NCBI RefSeq assembly: GCF_004345645.1
Contig: NZ_SLWS01000001.1
Span: 460,714 to 524,713 of the forward strand
Direction of reading: 5' to 3'
Source of the DNA: Actinocrispum wychmicini
Lineage (GTDB): Bacteria > Actinomycetota > Actinomycetes > Mycobacteriales > Pseudonocardiaceae
DNA length: 64,000 nt
This document shows positions 26,008-34,402 of this stretch, piece by piece. Every line of letters starts with the position of its first letter. Within the stretch, counting starts at the first letter, position 1. A program made the position numbers and the translations under genes. A model generated the notes under the pieces. The model did no database searches. It was not told where the DNA came from and saw nothing but the letters and a program-made list of their open reading frames with translations.

Positions 26008-26787
26008 TCAGGTGAACTGGACCGAGCGTTTCGCCAAGCCGTACCAGTAGCCGTCGATCACGGTGTCGGCGTGCTCGTTGTGGTCAAGGCTCGCCCCGAG
26101 CGAAACGAACAGCGGCGCGAAGTGCTCGGTGCGGGGATGGGCCAGCCGGACGGCCGGCGCCTTGTGCGAGAAGTCGATCAGGCTGTCGAAGTCCCGCTCG
26201 GTGAGCACCCGCCGGCCCCAGTCGTCGAACTCGCTCGACCATCGCGGCGGCGTGACACCCGTGCCCGCCGACATGCTCAGCTCGCTCAGGTTGTGGGTGA
26301 AGAACCCGCTGCCCATGATCAGCACGCCTTCGTCCCGCAGTGGCGCGAGCTTGCGGCCCAGGCGTACCAACGCCTCCGGGTCGAGCGTCGGCATGGAGAT
26401 CTGCAGGACCGGGATGTCGGCGTCCGGGTACATCTCGACCAACGGCACGTACGCGCCATGGTCCAGGCCTCGACCTGGGTCGTCCTTGACCGGTGTCTCG
26501 GCGGAACGCACCAGCTTGCGGACCTTCTCGGCCAGTTCGGGTGCGCCAGGGGCGGCGTACTTCACCTGGTAGTACCGCTCGGGGAAGCCCCAGAAGTCGT
26601 ACACCAGCGGCTGGGTGGTGGTGGCGCCGACGGTGAACGGGGCCTCCTCCCAGTGCGCGGACACCACCAGGATGGCCGTCGGCCTCGGCAGGTCGCGGGC
26701 CCAGTCCGCCAGTTGGCGGGTCCACAGCGGGTCGTCGGCCAGCGGCGGCGCGCCGTGGCTGAGGTACAGCACTGGCATGGCGGTCAT
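26008..26787 (-). CDS. DODA-type extradiol aromatic-ring dioxygenase
   Basis: A 259-residue enzyme of the class III extradiol dioxygenase family, in the 4,5-DOPA dioxygenase/YgiD branch, which opens catechol rings with Fe(II) or, in some members, Zn(II). Visible are YLSHGAPPL with the first metal His, VSAHWEE, LDHGAYVPLVEMYPDADIPVLQISM, GSGFFTHN and a C-terminal EHFAPLFVSLGA. All family metal and acid-base histidines appear to be present. The ATG at 26787 has GGAG seven bases upstream; the frame opens earlier with TTG. The gene diverges from arsR-like 26888 across a palindromic region, so the same regulator may control both. Confidence 0.88.
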   Translation of the reverse strand: MTAMPVLYLSHGAPPLADDPLWTRQLADWARDLPRPTAILVVSAHWEEAPFTVGATTTQPLVYDFWGFPERYYQVKYAAPGAPELAEKVRKLVRSAETPVKDDPGRGLDHGAYVPLVEMYPDADIPVLQISMPTLDPEALVRLGRKLAPLRDEGVLIMGSGFFTHNLSELSMSAGTGVTPPRWSSEFDDWGRRVLTERDFDSLIDFSHKAPAVRLAHPRTEHFAPLFVSLGASLDHNEHADTVIDGYWYGLAKRSVQFT

Positions 26788-26849
26788 GAACGGCTCCAGA
26801 TTGTTCAATTTTCAACAACTGTAGCAGGGTCTTGACCGAACGGCTATGT

Positions 26850-26881
26850 TGAACCTGTTGGTTAATTAACTAGGTGGTTCA
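26850..26881. promoter_or_regulatory. Symmetric operator upstream of the ArsR gene
   Basis: TGAACC (26850-26855) and GGTTCA (26876-26881) are inverted copies exactly centred on the 10-bp palindrome GTTAATTAAC (26861-26870), giving a 32-bp dyad ending 7 bp before the arsR-like ATG. Such an AT-centred dyad at the start is typical of ArsR autoregulation. Confidence 0.6.
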
Positions 26882-26887
26882 GTACGC

Positions 26888-27226
26888 ATGACAGTCGATC
26901 AGTTGAGCGTCACGTTCGCGGCGCTGGCCGACCCGACCCGACGGGCCATCCTGGCCCGGCTGGCCAGGGGCGAGGCCGGCGTCACCGAGCTGGCCGAGCC
27001 GTTCGCGATGAGCCTGCCCGCGGTGTCCAAACACCTGAAGGTGCTGGAACGGGCCGGGCTGATCACGCGCGGCCGGGAGGCACAGTGGCGGCCGTGCCGG
27101 CTCGCCGCCGAGCCACTCGCCGAAGTCGCCGGCTGGGTCGAGCGCTACCGGCGGTTCTGGGAAGGCAACTTCGACCGCCTCGACGCGCACCTGCGCGAGA
27201 TCATGAAGGGCAACACCGATGACTGA
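26888..27226 (+). CDS. ArsR family winged-helix regulator
   Basis: A 112-residue DNA-binding protein. FAALADPTRRAILARLARGEAGVTELAEPF followed by MSLPAVSKHLKVLERAGLI is a complete ArsR/SmtB helix-turn-helix. No CxC or CxxC metal site is visible, which matches the subgroup that is always found next to AHSA1/SRPBCC genes and does not sense metals by the classical site. The stop overlaps the start of the SRPBCC gene (27219) by 8 bp. Probably autoregulates through the dyad just upstream. Confidence 0.93.
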   Translation: MTVDQLSVTFAALADPTRRAILARLARGEAGVTELAEPFAMSLPAVSKHLKVLERAGLITRGREAQWRPCRLAAEPLAEVAGWVERYRRFWEGNFDRLDAHLREIMKGNTDD

Positions 27227-27662
27227 CCGTGAGTTCACCATCCACCGCGTCTTCGACGCGCCACGCGAGCTGGTGTTCCAGGCGTGGACGCGGCCGGAGC
27301 ACATGGCGCAGTGGTACGGCCCGGTCGGCACGACCACACCGCTGGACACGATCAGCATGGACGTCCGCCCTGGGGGTGCGTGGCGAGCCTGCATGATCGG
27401 GGACGACAACGGCGAGCGTTACCCGAGCGGTGGCGAGTTCCGTGAGGTCGTCGAGCCGGAGCGGTTGGTGTTCACCTGGGGCGAGCCGGGCGGCGACGAG
27501 GTCGCCCTGGCCACGGTCACGTTCGACGATCTCGGCGGCAAGACGGCGATGACGTTCCACCTGGCCGGCCTGCCGGCCGACAACTCGGAGCTGTTCGACA
27601 ACGTCCAAAGCGGTTGGGCCAGCGCGTTCGACCGCCTCACCGCACACATGGAGAACCGATGA
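27219..27662 (+). CDS. SRPBCC (AHSA1/activator of Hsp90 ATPase-like) domain protein
   Basis: A 147-residue protein of the START-like AHSA1 group. FTIHRVFDAPRELVFQAWTRPEHMAQWYGP is the typical beginning and GGEFREVVEPERLVFTW and TVTFDDLGGKTAMTFH follow in the expected order. These proteins hold a hydrophobic ligand in a helix-grip pocket; bacterial members next to ArsR genes have unknown ligands. It overlaps arsR at 5' and the DUF899 gene at 3' (ATGA), so the three are translationally coupled. Confidence 0.92.
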   Translation: MTDREFTIHRVFDAPRELVFQAWTRPEHMAQWYGPVGTTTPLDTISMDVRPGGAWRACMIGDDNGERYPSGGEFREVVEPERLVFTWGEPGGDEVALATVTFDDLGGKTAMTFHLAGLPADNSELFDNVQSGWASAFDRLTAHMENR

Positions 27663-28381
27663 ACCTGCCAACCGCCGTCAGCCAGGACACCTGGCTCACC
27701 GCGCGAAAAGCCTTACTGGCCAAGGAGAAGGAGTTCAGCGCCGCGCGGGACGCACTGTCCGCCGCCCGTCGTGAGCTGCCGATGGTCCAGGTGGACAAGG
27801 ACTACGTGTTCGACGGCCCGAACGGCAAAGCCACCCTGCTCGACCTGTTCGAAGGCCGCCCACAGCTGATCGTCTACCACTTCATGTGGCGGTTCGACCT
27901 CGGCAAGGGCTGCCCGAGCTGCTCGCTGCTGGTGGACAACATGGGGCACCTGGCGCACCTGCACGCCCGGCGGACCTCGCTCGCCATCATCACCCGCGGC
28001 CCGCTGGCCGAAAGTCTCGCGTTCCGGGACCGGATGGGGTGGACGTTCCCGTGGTACTCGTCCGCGGAGTCCGACTTCAACTACGACTTCCACGTCACGC
28101 TGGATCCGGCGAAGGGCGCGGTCGAGTACAACTACCGGCCGGATGACTCGGGGTGGTCCGGGGAAGGGCCCGGGGTGAGCGTGTTCGTGCGCGACGGTGA
28201 CCGCGTGTTCCACACGTACTCGACCTACGCACGCGGCGGGGACATCCTCCTCAACACGTACAACTACCTGGACCTCACCCCGTACGGCCGGCAGGAGACG
28301 TTCGAGAAGTCACCTGAGGGACGGCCGCAGGAGCCGTTCATGTCCTGGGTGCGCCACCACGACGACTACGGCAAGGCGTGA
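27659..28381 (+). CDS. DUF899 (thioredoxin-like) family protein
   Basis: A 240-residue cytosolic protein of the DUF899 family. Characteristic blocks are ELPMVQVDKDYVFDGPNGKATLLDLFEGRPQLIVYHFMW in the first half, the CPSCSLLVDNMGHLAHLHAR segment with a CPxC motif, and YLDLTPYGRQE near the end. The fold is thioredoxin-like, and a redox role is suspected but not proven. The ATG overlaps the preceding stop by four bases. It is the third gene of the ArsR run and is followed closely by a methyltransferase. Confidence 0.9.
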   Translation: MNLPTAVSQDTWLTARKALLAKEKEFSAARDALSAARRELPMVQVDKDYVFDGPNGKATLLDLFEGRPQLIVYHFMWRFDLGKGCPSCSLLVDNMGHLAHLHARRTSLAIITRGPLAESLAFRDRMGWTFPWYSSAESDFNYDFHVTLDPAKGAVEYNYRPDDSGWSGEGPGVSVFVRDGDRVFHTYSTYARGGDILLNTYNYLDLTPYGRQETFEKSPEGRPQEPFMSWVRHHDDYGKA

Positions 28382-28404
28382 CAGGTCGCTCTACTCTGGC
28401 CGTT

Positions 28405-29226
28405 GTGGACGACTATCTGACGATCAACAGGACCATGTGGGACGAGCGTGCCACGGCGCACGCCGCGTCCCGGGAGTACGGGTTCGACCGGTTCGTGGCC
28501 GACCCCGCGCACCTGAGTGCCGTCGTCCGCTTCGACCTGCCCCGGCTCGGGGACATCAAAGGCCTGCGCGGTGTACACCTGCAGTGCCACATCGGCACCG
28601 ACACGTTGTCGTTGGCCCGTCTCGGTGCCCGGATGACGGGCCTGGACTTCTCGCCGTCGGCGTTGGTCCAGGCCCGTTCCCTCGCGGCACAGACGGGCAC
28701 CGACATCACTTACCACGAGTCCGATGTGTACAACGCTGTGTCCGTGCTCGGCGCCGCCGAGTTCGACCTGGTCTACACGGGGATCGGCGCGCTGTGCTGG
28801 CTGCCTTCGGTGTCGCGGTGGGCTGAGGTCGTCGCGTCGCTGCTGCGTCCGGGCGGCCGGTTGTTCATCCGTGAGGGCCACCCGATGCTGTGGTCGATCG
28901 ACGAGAAACTCGACCCGCCCACCTTCGGCTACCCCTACTTCGAGACCGCGGAACCGCTGGTGTTCGACGACCCCGGCACGTACGTGGAAACCCCGCAGCC
29001 GCTGACGGTCGGCCTGAGCCACAGCTGGAACCACGGCCTGGGCGAGATCATCACGGCCCTGCTCGGCACCGGTATGCGGCTCACTCACTTCGTCGAGCAC
29101 GACAGCGTGCCCTGGAACGCCATTCCCGGCCACATGACCCGGGACGAGCACGAGGAGTGGCGGCTCACCGAACACCCGGAGTACCTCGCGGCGAGCTACA
29201 CCCTGCAGGCGGTGAAACCAGGGTGA
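28405..29226 (+). CDS. Class I SAM-dependent methyltransferase
   Basis: A 273-residue enzyme. NRTMWDERATAHAASREYGFDRF is a typical N-terminal lead-in; the SAM-binding region reads GVHLQCHIGTDTLSLARLGARMTGLDFSP, where the usual E/DxGxGxG is replaced by QCHIGTD, as in a known actinobacterial subgroup, and AAEFDLVYTGIGALCWLP is the post-II motif. The acceptor substrate is unknown. GTG at 28405 is preferred; the frame also has a GTG at 28378 overlapping the DUF899 stop. The gene ends two bases from the convergent oxidase. Confidence 0.85.
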   Translation: MDDYLTINRTMWDERATAHAASREYGFDRFVADPAHLSAVVRFDLPRLGDIKGLRGVHLQCHIGTDTLSLARLGARMTGLDFSPSALVQARSLAAQTGTDITYHESDVYNAVSVLGAAEFDLVYTGIGALCWLPSVSRWAEVVASLLRPGGRLFIREGHPMLWSIDEKLDPPTFGYPYFETAEPLVFDDPGTYVETPQPLTVGLSHSWNHGLGEIITALLGTGMRLTHFVEHDSVPWNAIPGHMTRDEHEEWRLTEHPEYLAASYTLQAVKPG

Positions 29227-29227
29227 A

Positions 29228-30829
29228 CTACGCCGGCTCGATCGCCAGCGCGTGCCGGAACACGTTGCGCGGGTCCCAACGGGCCTTGACCTGTTGCAGG
29301 CGGGGGTAGTTGTCCTTGTAGTAGAGGGTGTGCCACGGCACGCCCGAGGTGTTCCACGCCGGATCGGCCAGGTCCGAGTCGGGGTAGTTGATGTACGACC
29401 CGTCGTTGATCTCGTTGGGCACCGGTACGCCGCCGGTGTCCGCGTACACGTCGCGGTAGAGGTTGCGGACCCAGCGGAGGTTGGTCTCGTCGTCCGTTTC
29501 GTCCATCCAGATCGACTGGTAGACCGCCTTCATCACCACGTCCCGCTGGGCGGTCGCGGTGGCTCCCGAGGGCACGGTCCGGACCTGGCCGCCGTAGCCG
29601 ATGAGGAGCACGCCGGCGTTCGGCAGCTTGTCGTCAGTCGTGAGGTTCCGGTAGATCGCCGTGAGCTGGCGGTCGGTGAGGGACCGGCGCAGGTAGCCGG
29701 CCTTGAGCTTGTACCGCCGCGTGATCGCGTCGCCCGGCTCGCCCAGGCCCGGCCAGGTCACCATGTGCAGCCACGGCAGCGTCCGGCGTTCGCTGAAGAG
29801 CGGTTTCACGTCGACGCCCGCGGTCACCGCGAACACCAACTCGGTGATCAGGTCGTCCACGTTCGGGATTCCCGCGTCCGCCTGGACCACCATGGCGAAG
29901 CTGCCGCCACTGCGGTGCGCCGGCAGGAAGACCGGATACAGGCCGGCGTACCGCGAACCAGGCGCGCTGTTGCGTTCAAGCCAGGTCCCGAAGTTGCGCA
30001 GCAGACCGACGCACGCCGACTCGGTCATGGTGTCCCAGGACCACACGACGAGGCACTCCCGCATCTCCTGCGGTCCGGCCGGCAGCAGCCGGGACGGGTC
30101 GGTGCCGGTGGAGTCGGGCGACCGGAGCCAGTATTTGGTGACCACACCGAAGTTGCCGCCGCCACCGCCGGTGTGCGCCCACCACAGGTCGCGGTTCGGG
30201 TCGTTGGGTTCGCGTGTCGCGACGACCACGCGTACCTTGCCATCCCGGTCGACCACCACGACCTCAACGGCGTACAGGTGATCCACCACTGAGCCGTACC
30301 GTCGTGACAACGGCCCGTATCCACCACCCGCGATGTGGCCGCCAGCTCCCACTTCCGGACAGCCACCCGCGGGGATCGTCACACCCCAGCCGCGGAACAA
30401 CGTTCGGTACACGTGCCCGAGCGTCGCCCCCGGTTGCACCGCGAACGCCCGCATCCCGGGGTCGTAGCAGACCGCGTTCATCGGCGAGAGGTCCAGCAGC
30501 ATCCGGACCGCCGGGTCCGCCGTGAAGTTCTCGAAACAGTGCCCGCCGCTGCGGGGCGTGACCCGCCACCCGGACCGCACGGCGTCCGACACCGCGCGGG
30601 CAACCTGGTCGCTCGACTCGACGACCCGAATCTCATCCGGCCGGCCCACGAACCTGAAGTTGTTGCCACGCAACAGGCTGCTGTACCGCGGATCGTTCGG
30701 GCGAATCGTCACCGCCGCCGTGCCCGTAGACGGGGACGCCGCAGCGGTTCCCGAAGCGGCCGCGCCGACTGCCACCGCACCCGCGCCGATCAGCACTCCC
30801 CGGCGACTGACCTTGCCGTGCTCTGTCAT
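29228..30829 (-). CDS. Tat-exported FAD-linked oxidase with BBE domain
   Basis: A 533-residue flavoenzyme of the berberine bridge enzyme/PCMH group. The N-terminus has a twin-arginine signal (SRRGVLIGAGAVAVGAA). Both sites for covalent FAD are present: the His in PRSGGHCFENF and the Cys in GGCPEVGAGGHIAGGGYG, so the cofactor should be attached through His and Cys. Then HTGGGGGNFGVVTKYW and a C-terminal YYKDNYPRLQQVKARWDPRNVF. Such enzymes oxidise alcohols, sugars or alkaloid- and polyketide-type substrates outside the cell or in biosynthesis. The ATG at 30829 is chosen because it starts the signal peptide. Substrate unknown. Confidence 0.9.
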   Translation of the reverse strand: MTEHGKVSRRGVLIGAGAVAVGAAASGTAAASPSTGTAAVTIRPNDPRYSSLLRGNNFRFVGRPDEIRVVESSDQVARAVSDAVRSGWRVTPRSGGHCFENFTADPAVRMLLDLSPMNAVCYDPGMRAFAVQPGATLGHVYRTLFRGWGVTIPAGGCPEVGAGGHIAGGGYGPLSRRYGSVVDHLYAVEVVVVDRDGKVRVVVATREPNDPNRDLWWAHTGGGGGNFGVVTKYWLRSPDSTGTDPSRLLPAGPQEMRECLVVWSWDTMTESACVGLLRNFGTWLERNSAPGSRYAGLYPVFLPAHRSGGSFAMVVQADAGIPNVDDLITELVFAVTAGVDVKPLFSERRTLPWLHMVTWPGLGEPGDAITRRYKLKAGYLRRSLTDRQLTAIYRNLTTDDKLPNAGVLLIGYGGQVRTVPSGATATAQRDVVMKAVYQSIWMDETDDETNLRWVRNLYRDVYADTGGVPVPNEINDGSYINYPDSDLADPAWNTSGVPWHTLYYKDNYPRLQQVKARWDPRNVFRHALAIEPA

Positions 30830-31044
30830 CGAACCCCCTCCTCGAGACGTTGTCCCCGGTGAGGGTTTCAGCAACAGAACCGGGCGCGGATCAACCGATC
30901 TCCTGGTCCGGCGGCTGAGCCGCGGCACCAGCCGAACGGCTGAGCCGGTCCACCGATCGATTGATGGTGGCCGGACGAAGGTTGTACATCCCGACCGTTG
31001 TGGCGCAGAGTGCGTAGGCGGTGGATCAACAGCCTGGAGGTGTC

Positions 31045-31521
31045 ATGACCGGCGAGGAAATCATGCTCGGCCCGTTGCCGAAAGGGATCACGCTCGCGAA
31101 GGAGGGCATGCGGAAGAGGGTGTGGAATGTGCTCGGGCACACCTACTTCATGAAGGCCAGTAGCGAGTCGAGCTTCGCGTTCGAGACCATGGACCCGCCG
31201 GGGACCGGTGTACCGCCGCACGTGCATCCGACCCAGGACGAGCACATCTACGTCCTCGAAGGAGTGTTCACGCTCTACCTCGACGGGCAGTGGGAGACCG
31301 CGGGCCCAGGCGACACCGTGCGAATGCCGAAGAACCTTCCGCACGCCTACTACAACCGCAGCGAGGACATCACGCGTGGACTGTTCTGGGTGAGTCCGGC
31401 CGGGCGGCTCGCCGAGTTGTTCGACAAGCTGCACAACGTGGCGGACCCGGCGGAGGTCGTGCGGCTGGCCGCGCTGCATGACGTCGACTTCCTGCCGCCC
31501 GGGTCGGTCGAGGGCGCCTGA
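31045..31521 (+). CDS. Cupin domain protein
   Basis: A 158-residue single-domain cupin. Cupin motif 1 is seen as GVPPHVHPTQDEHIYVLEGVF (metal ligands H, H, E) and motif 2 as PGDTVRMPKNLPHAYYN (H ligand), giving a complete metal site. GGAGG lies 6 bases before the ATG at 31045. Cupins act as dioxygenases, isomerases or binding proteins; nothing here decides which. Convergent with the PhzS-like monooxygenase (2 bp apart). Confidence 0.9.
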   Translation: MTGEEIMLGPLPKGITLAKEGMRKRVWNVLGHTYFMKASSESSFAFETMDPPGTGVPPHVHPTQDEHIYVLEGVFTLYLDGQWETAGPGDTVRMPKNLPHAYYNRSEDITRGLFWVSPAGRLAELFDKLHNVADPAEVVRLAALHDVDFLPPGSVEGA

Positions 31522-31523
31522 GC

Positions 31524-32765
31524 TCAGCGATCGTTCACCTGCTGCTGGGAGAACCCGGACGCCTGGGCGTAACCGCTGACCACGGCTTCGAGCGTGGCTC
31601 TGTCGATCACGTCCTCGATCCGGGAAAACCCTTGCGGCGCACGGCGTTCGACCTCGTCGATCACGTTCTCGGGCCCGCCGGTCCGGTTGCGTGTCACCAC
31701 GTCGGCGGTGGCCGCCAGCCGGTCTTCCTGGTACGCCCGCAACGCGTCGGCGGGGTCGTCGTGCCGCGCGAGGTGGCCGCTGAGGCTGGTGGCGTCGAGG
31801 ATCGCCTGGCCCGCCCCGTTGGAACCCATCGGATACATCGGGTGGGCGGCGTCGCCCAGCAGCGTCACCCGACCCACCGACCAGTACGGCAGCGGGTCCC
31901 GGTCGCACATCGGGAACTCGAAGCATTCCTCGGTGGCCGCGACGAGCCCGGCGTGGTCGACCGGCGGCATCCGGAACAGCCCGACGTGCCCAGCCAGTTC
32001 GGCCGGGTCGGCGGGCCGCGACCAGTCCTGGCGGCTCGGTGGCGGATCACCGGCGCGCCCGGTCTGGACACAGATCGCCCAGTTGGTGAGCTTGGTACCG
32101 GCGGTCCGTCCGGGCGCGATCGGGTACACCACGAGCTTGGCCGCGGTCCCGCCGGCGATGATCATCGAAGCTCCGGTGCCGAACTCCGGCCACTCGGTGG
32201 CTCCGCGCCACATCGTGACGCCGTTCCACCGCGGCGGGCCTTCCGCCGGGAACAGGATGGACCGCACGGTCGAGTGGATGCCGTCGGCCGCCACCAGGAC
32301 GTCACCGCGAACCGGGGCCAACGCCCTGTCCTGCCTGTCCACGAACCGCGCCAGCACACCCCCGGAATCCTGCTCGAAACCCGTCAACCGGTGACCGGTC
32401 CGAACCGCGCCCTCGCCAAGCCGTTCACGCACCGCGCGCAGGAGCACGCCCTGCAGCCTGCCCCGGTGCAAACTGAACTGGGGCAAGGCGAATCCGGCGT
32501 CCAGCCCGCACGGCTTGCGCAGGATCTCGTGCCCGAGACGGTGCGTGTAGAACAGTTCCCGGGTGCGGATCCCAACCTCGTCCAACTGCTCAAGCAGCCC
32601 CAGCGCGTCGAGTTCCTTGACCGCGTGTGGCAGCGCGTTGATCCCGACACCCAACTCGCCGATCTGCTCGCCCTGTTCGTGGACCGTGCAGTCAATGCCT
32701 TCGTGGTGCAGCCGCAGCGCGAAGGTCAACCCGCCGATCCCGGCGCCGATGATGACAACTGTCAT
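31524..32765 (-). CDS. PhzS-like FAD-dependent aromatic monooxygenase
   Basis: A 413-residue group A flavoprotein hydroxylase. GxGxxG in VIIGAGIGGLTFALRL, the DG motif in VAADGIHSTVRSILFP and the GD motif in LLGDAAHPMYPMGSNGAGQAILDA are all intact, followed by the substrate-binding face. Several long stretches (LGVGINALPHAVKEL, FSLHRGRLQGVLLRAVRERLG, ITMWRGATEW-like GVTMWRGATEWPEF, FPMCDRDPLPYWS) resemble P. aeruginosa PhzS, which hydroxylates a phenazine to pyocyanin. No other phenazine genes are in the window, so a related aromatic acid may be the substrate. Divergent from the phosphotransferase at 32862. Confidence 0.9.
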   Translation of the reverse strand: MTVVIIGAGIGGLTFALRLHHEGIDCTVHEQGEQIGELGVGINALPHAVKELDALGLLEQLDEVGIRTRELFYTHRLGHEILRKPCGLDAGFALPQFSLHRGRLQGVLLRAVRERLGEGAVRTGHRLTGFEQDSGGVLARFVDRQDRALAPVRGDVLVAADGIHSTVRSILFPAEGPPRWNGVTMWRGATEWPEFGTGASMIIAGGTAAKLVVYPIAPGRTAGTKLTNWAICVQTGRAGDPPPSRQDWSRPADPAELAGHVGLFRMPPVDHAGLVAATEECFEFPMCDRDPLPYWSVGRVTLLGDAAHPMYPMGSNGAGQAILDATSLSGHLARHDDPADALRAYQEDRLAATADVVTRNRTGGPENVIDEVERRAPQGFSRIEDVIDRATLEAVVSGYAQASGFSQQQVNDR

Positions 32766-32861
32766 GGCCCACCGTCCCGTCCTGAACCTGACTGCCAGGA
32801 TGGTCGAGACACCTGGTTTCGCACCAGCCGCAGTCGTCGCCAGCGGAATGGAGGCTCATCC

Positions 32862-33749
32862 TTGGCCGAGTTGAGGTTCGAGCAGGACCTGGTACGAGCG
32901 CTGCTGGCCGAACAGCATCCGGATCTCGCGGACCTGGAAATCCGAGATGTCGCCGGTGGCTGGGACAACCAGCAGTGGCGCCTCGGGACGGAGCTGGCCG
33001 TGCGCTTGCCGCGCACCGAGCGTGCCCCGGCCTTGCTGCGCACCGAGCAGAAGTGGCTGCCCGTTCTGGCTGAACGCCTGCCACTTCCGACGCCCATCCC
33101 GGTGCGCGTCGGCGAACCTTCGCCCCTGTTCGAGCACACCTGGACGATCACCCGCTGGGTTGAGGGCGAGCCGGCGGACTACGCGCCGATCACCCGCGCT
33201 GACGCGGCCGGGACCCTCGCGGGTTTTCTGAAGGCCCTGCATCAGCAGGCACCCGCGGAAGCCCCAGCCAACCCCGCGCGCGGCATTCCGCTGACCGGCA
33301 TGCAGGACGGTTTCACCAGTTCGTTGGCGGTCATAGCCGGCGACACGAGCGCTGATGCCGCCCGAGAGATCTGGGAAAAGGCCGTCGCGGCGCCCGCGTG
33401 GCATGAAGCGCCGACGTGGCTGCACGGGGATCTGCATCCCGCGAACGTGATCGTGCGGGAAGGGACGCTCGCCGGAGTGATCGACTTCGGCGAGATGTGC
33501 GCAGGCGATCCCGCGACCGACCTGTCCGCCGCCTGGATCCTGCTGCCCGCGGGCGCGGCAAGCCGGTTCTTCGGCACCTACAAGGACGCGGACGAGGCCA
33601 CCATCGCGCGAGCCCGTGGCTGGGCCGTCCTGCGAGCCCTGCACCTGATCAGCGTCGGACGCAATGGCAGGCTCGGTCTCCCCGGTGGCAAACCGACTTG
33701 GGAACCGGCAGGCCGAGCCGCACTCGAACGCGCCTTGGCCGAGAACTGA
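32862..33749 (+). CDS. Aminoglycoside phosphotransferase-family kinase
   Basis: A 295-residue protein kinase-like phosphotransferase (APH/choline kinase superfamily). The catalytic loop is complete, TWLHGDLHPANVIV, and is followed by the metal-binding VIDFGEMCAGDPATDLS; the N-lobe has GGWDNQQWRLG and ERAPALLRTEQKWL. Such enzymes phosphorylate aminoglycosides, macrolides, homoserine or other small molecules; members this far from characterised ones should not be assumed to be resistance enzymes. The start is a TTG at 32862 with GGAGG seven bases before it; no in-frame ATG lies nearby. Confidence 0.85.
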   Translation: MAELRFEQDLVRALLAEQHPDLADLEIRDVAGGWDNQQWRLGTELAVRLPRTERAPALLRTEQKWLPVLAERLPLPTPIPVRVGEPSPLFEHTWTITRWVEGEPADYAPITRADAAGTLAGFLKALHQQAPAEAPANPARGIPLTGMQDGFTSSLAVIAGDTSADAAREIWEKAVAAPAWHEAPTWLHGDLHPANVIVREGTLAGVIDFGEMCAGDPATDLSAAWILLPAGAASRFFGTYKDADEATIARARGWAVLRALHLISVGRNGRLGLPGGKPTWEPAGRAALERALAEN

Positions 33750-33817
33750 CCGACCGATGAGTTCCGCGCGCCGCGCTGGTCTGTACGCCGGAGACCGACT
33801 GACGGAAGGCTGGCGCC

Positions 33818-34381
33818 ATGCGGAAACTGATCTACGGCATGAACCTGACCCTGGACGGCTACATCGCCGCGCCCGGCGACGATATCGGCTGGAGCGGGCC
33901 GAGCGACGAGCTGTTCGAGTGGTGGCTGGACCAGGTGCGGGCGAGCAGCCTGTCGCTGTACGGGCGCAAGCTGTGGGAGACGATGAGCTCCTACTGGCCG
34001 ACCGGCGACCAACAGCCCAACGCGACCCCGGCGGAGATCGAGTTCGCGCGCGTCTGGCGGGACATGCCGAAAGTGGTGTTCTCCTCGACGATCGACCAGG
34101 TCGACTGGAACACCCGCCTGGTCACTGGCGACGCGGTCGCCGAGATCACCCGGCTCAGGGCCGAGGACGGCGGTCCGATGGACATCGGCGGCGCGACACT
34201 CGCCGGGGCGGCCATGCGGGCCGGGCTGATCGACGAGTACACGCTGGCCACCTACCCGGTCCTGCTGGGTAGCGGCACGCCGTTCTTCACCGCGCTGGAC
34301 AACTGGGTGAACCTGAACCTGGTGGAGACGCGGACGTTCCCCGGCGGCGTGGTCCTGACCAGGTACGAGACGAAGCGCTGA
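33818..34381 (+). CDS. Dihydrofolate reductase-like (RibD C-terminal) protein
   Basis: A 187-residue protein of the DHFR/RibD C-terminal reductase superfamily. RKLIYGMNLTLDGYIAAPGDDIGW, LYGRKLWETMSSYW, VVFSSTIDQVDWNTRLV, DIGGATLAGAAMRAGLIDEYTLATYPVLLGSGTPFF fit the family. NADPH-dependent reduction is likely; the substrate is probably a pteridine or another small molecule rather than a dedicated folate role. SD-like GGAAGG lies 12-17 bases upstream of the ATG. Between a kinase and a LysR gene, without clear operon partners. Confidence 0.88.
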   Translation: MRKLIYGMNLTLDGYIAAPGDDIGWSGPSDELFEWWLDQVRASSLSLYGRKLWETMSSYWPTGDQQPNATPAEIEFARVWRDMPKVVFSSTIDQVDWNTRLVTGDAVAEITRLRAEDGGPMDIGGATLAGAAMRAGLIDEYTLATYPVLLGSGTPFFTALDNWVNLNLVETRTFPGGVVLTRYETKR

Positions 34382-34402
34382 GCGGCATCGCGTAACCGAC
34401 CG

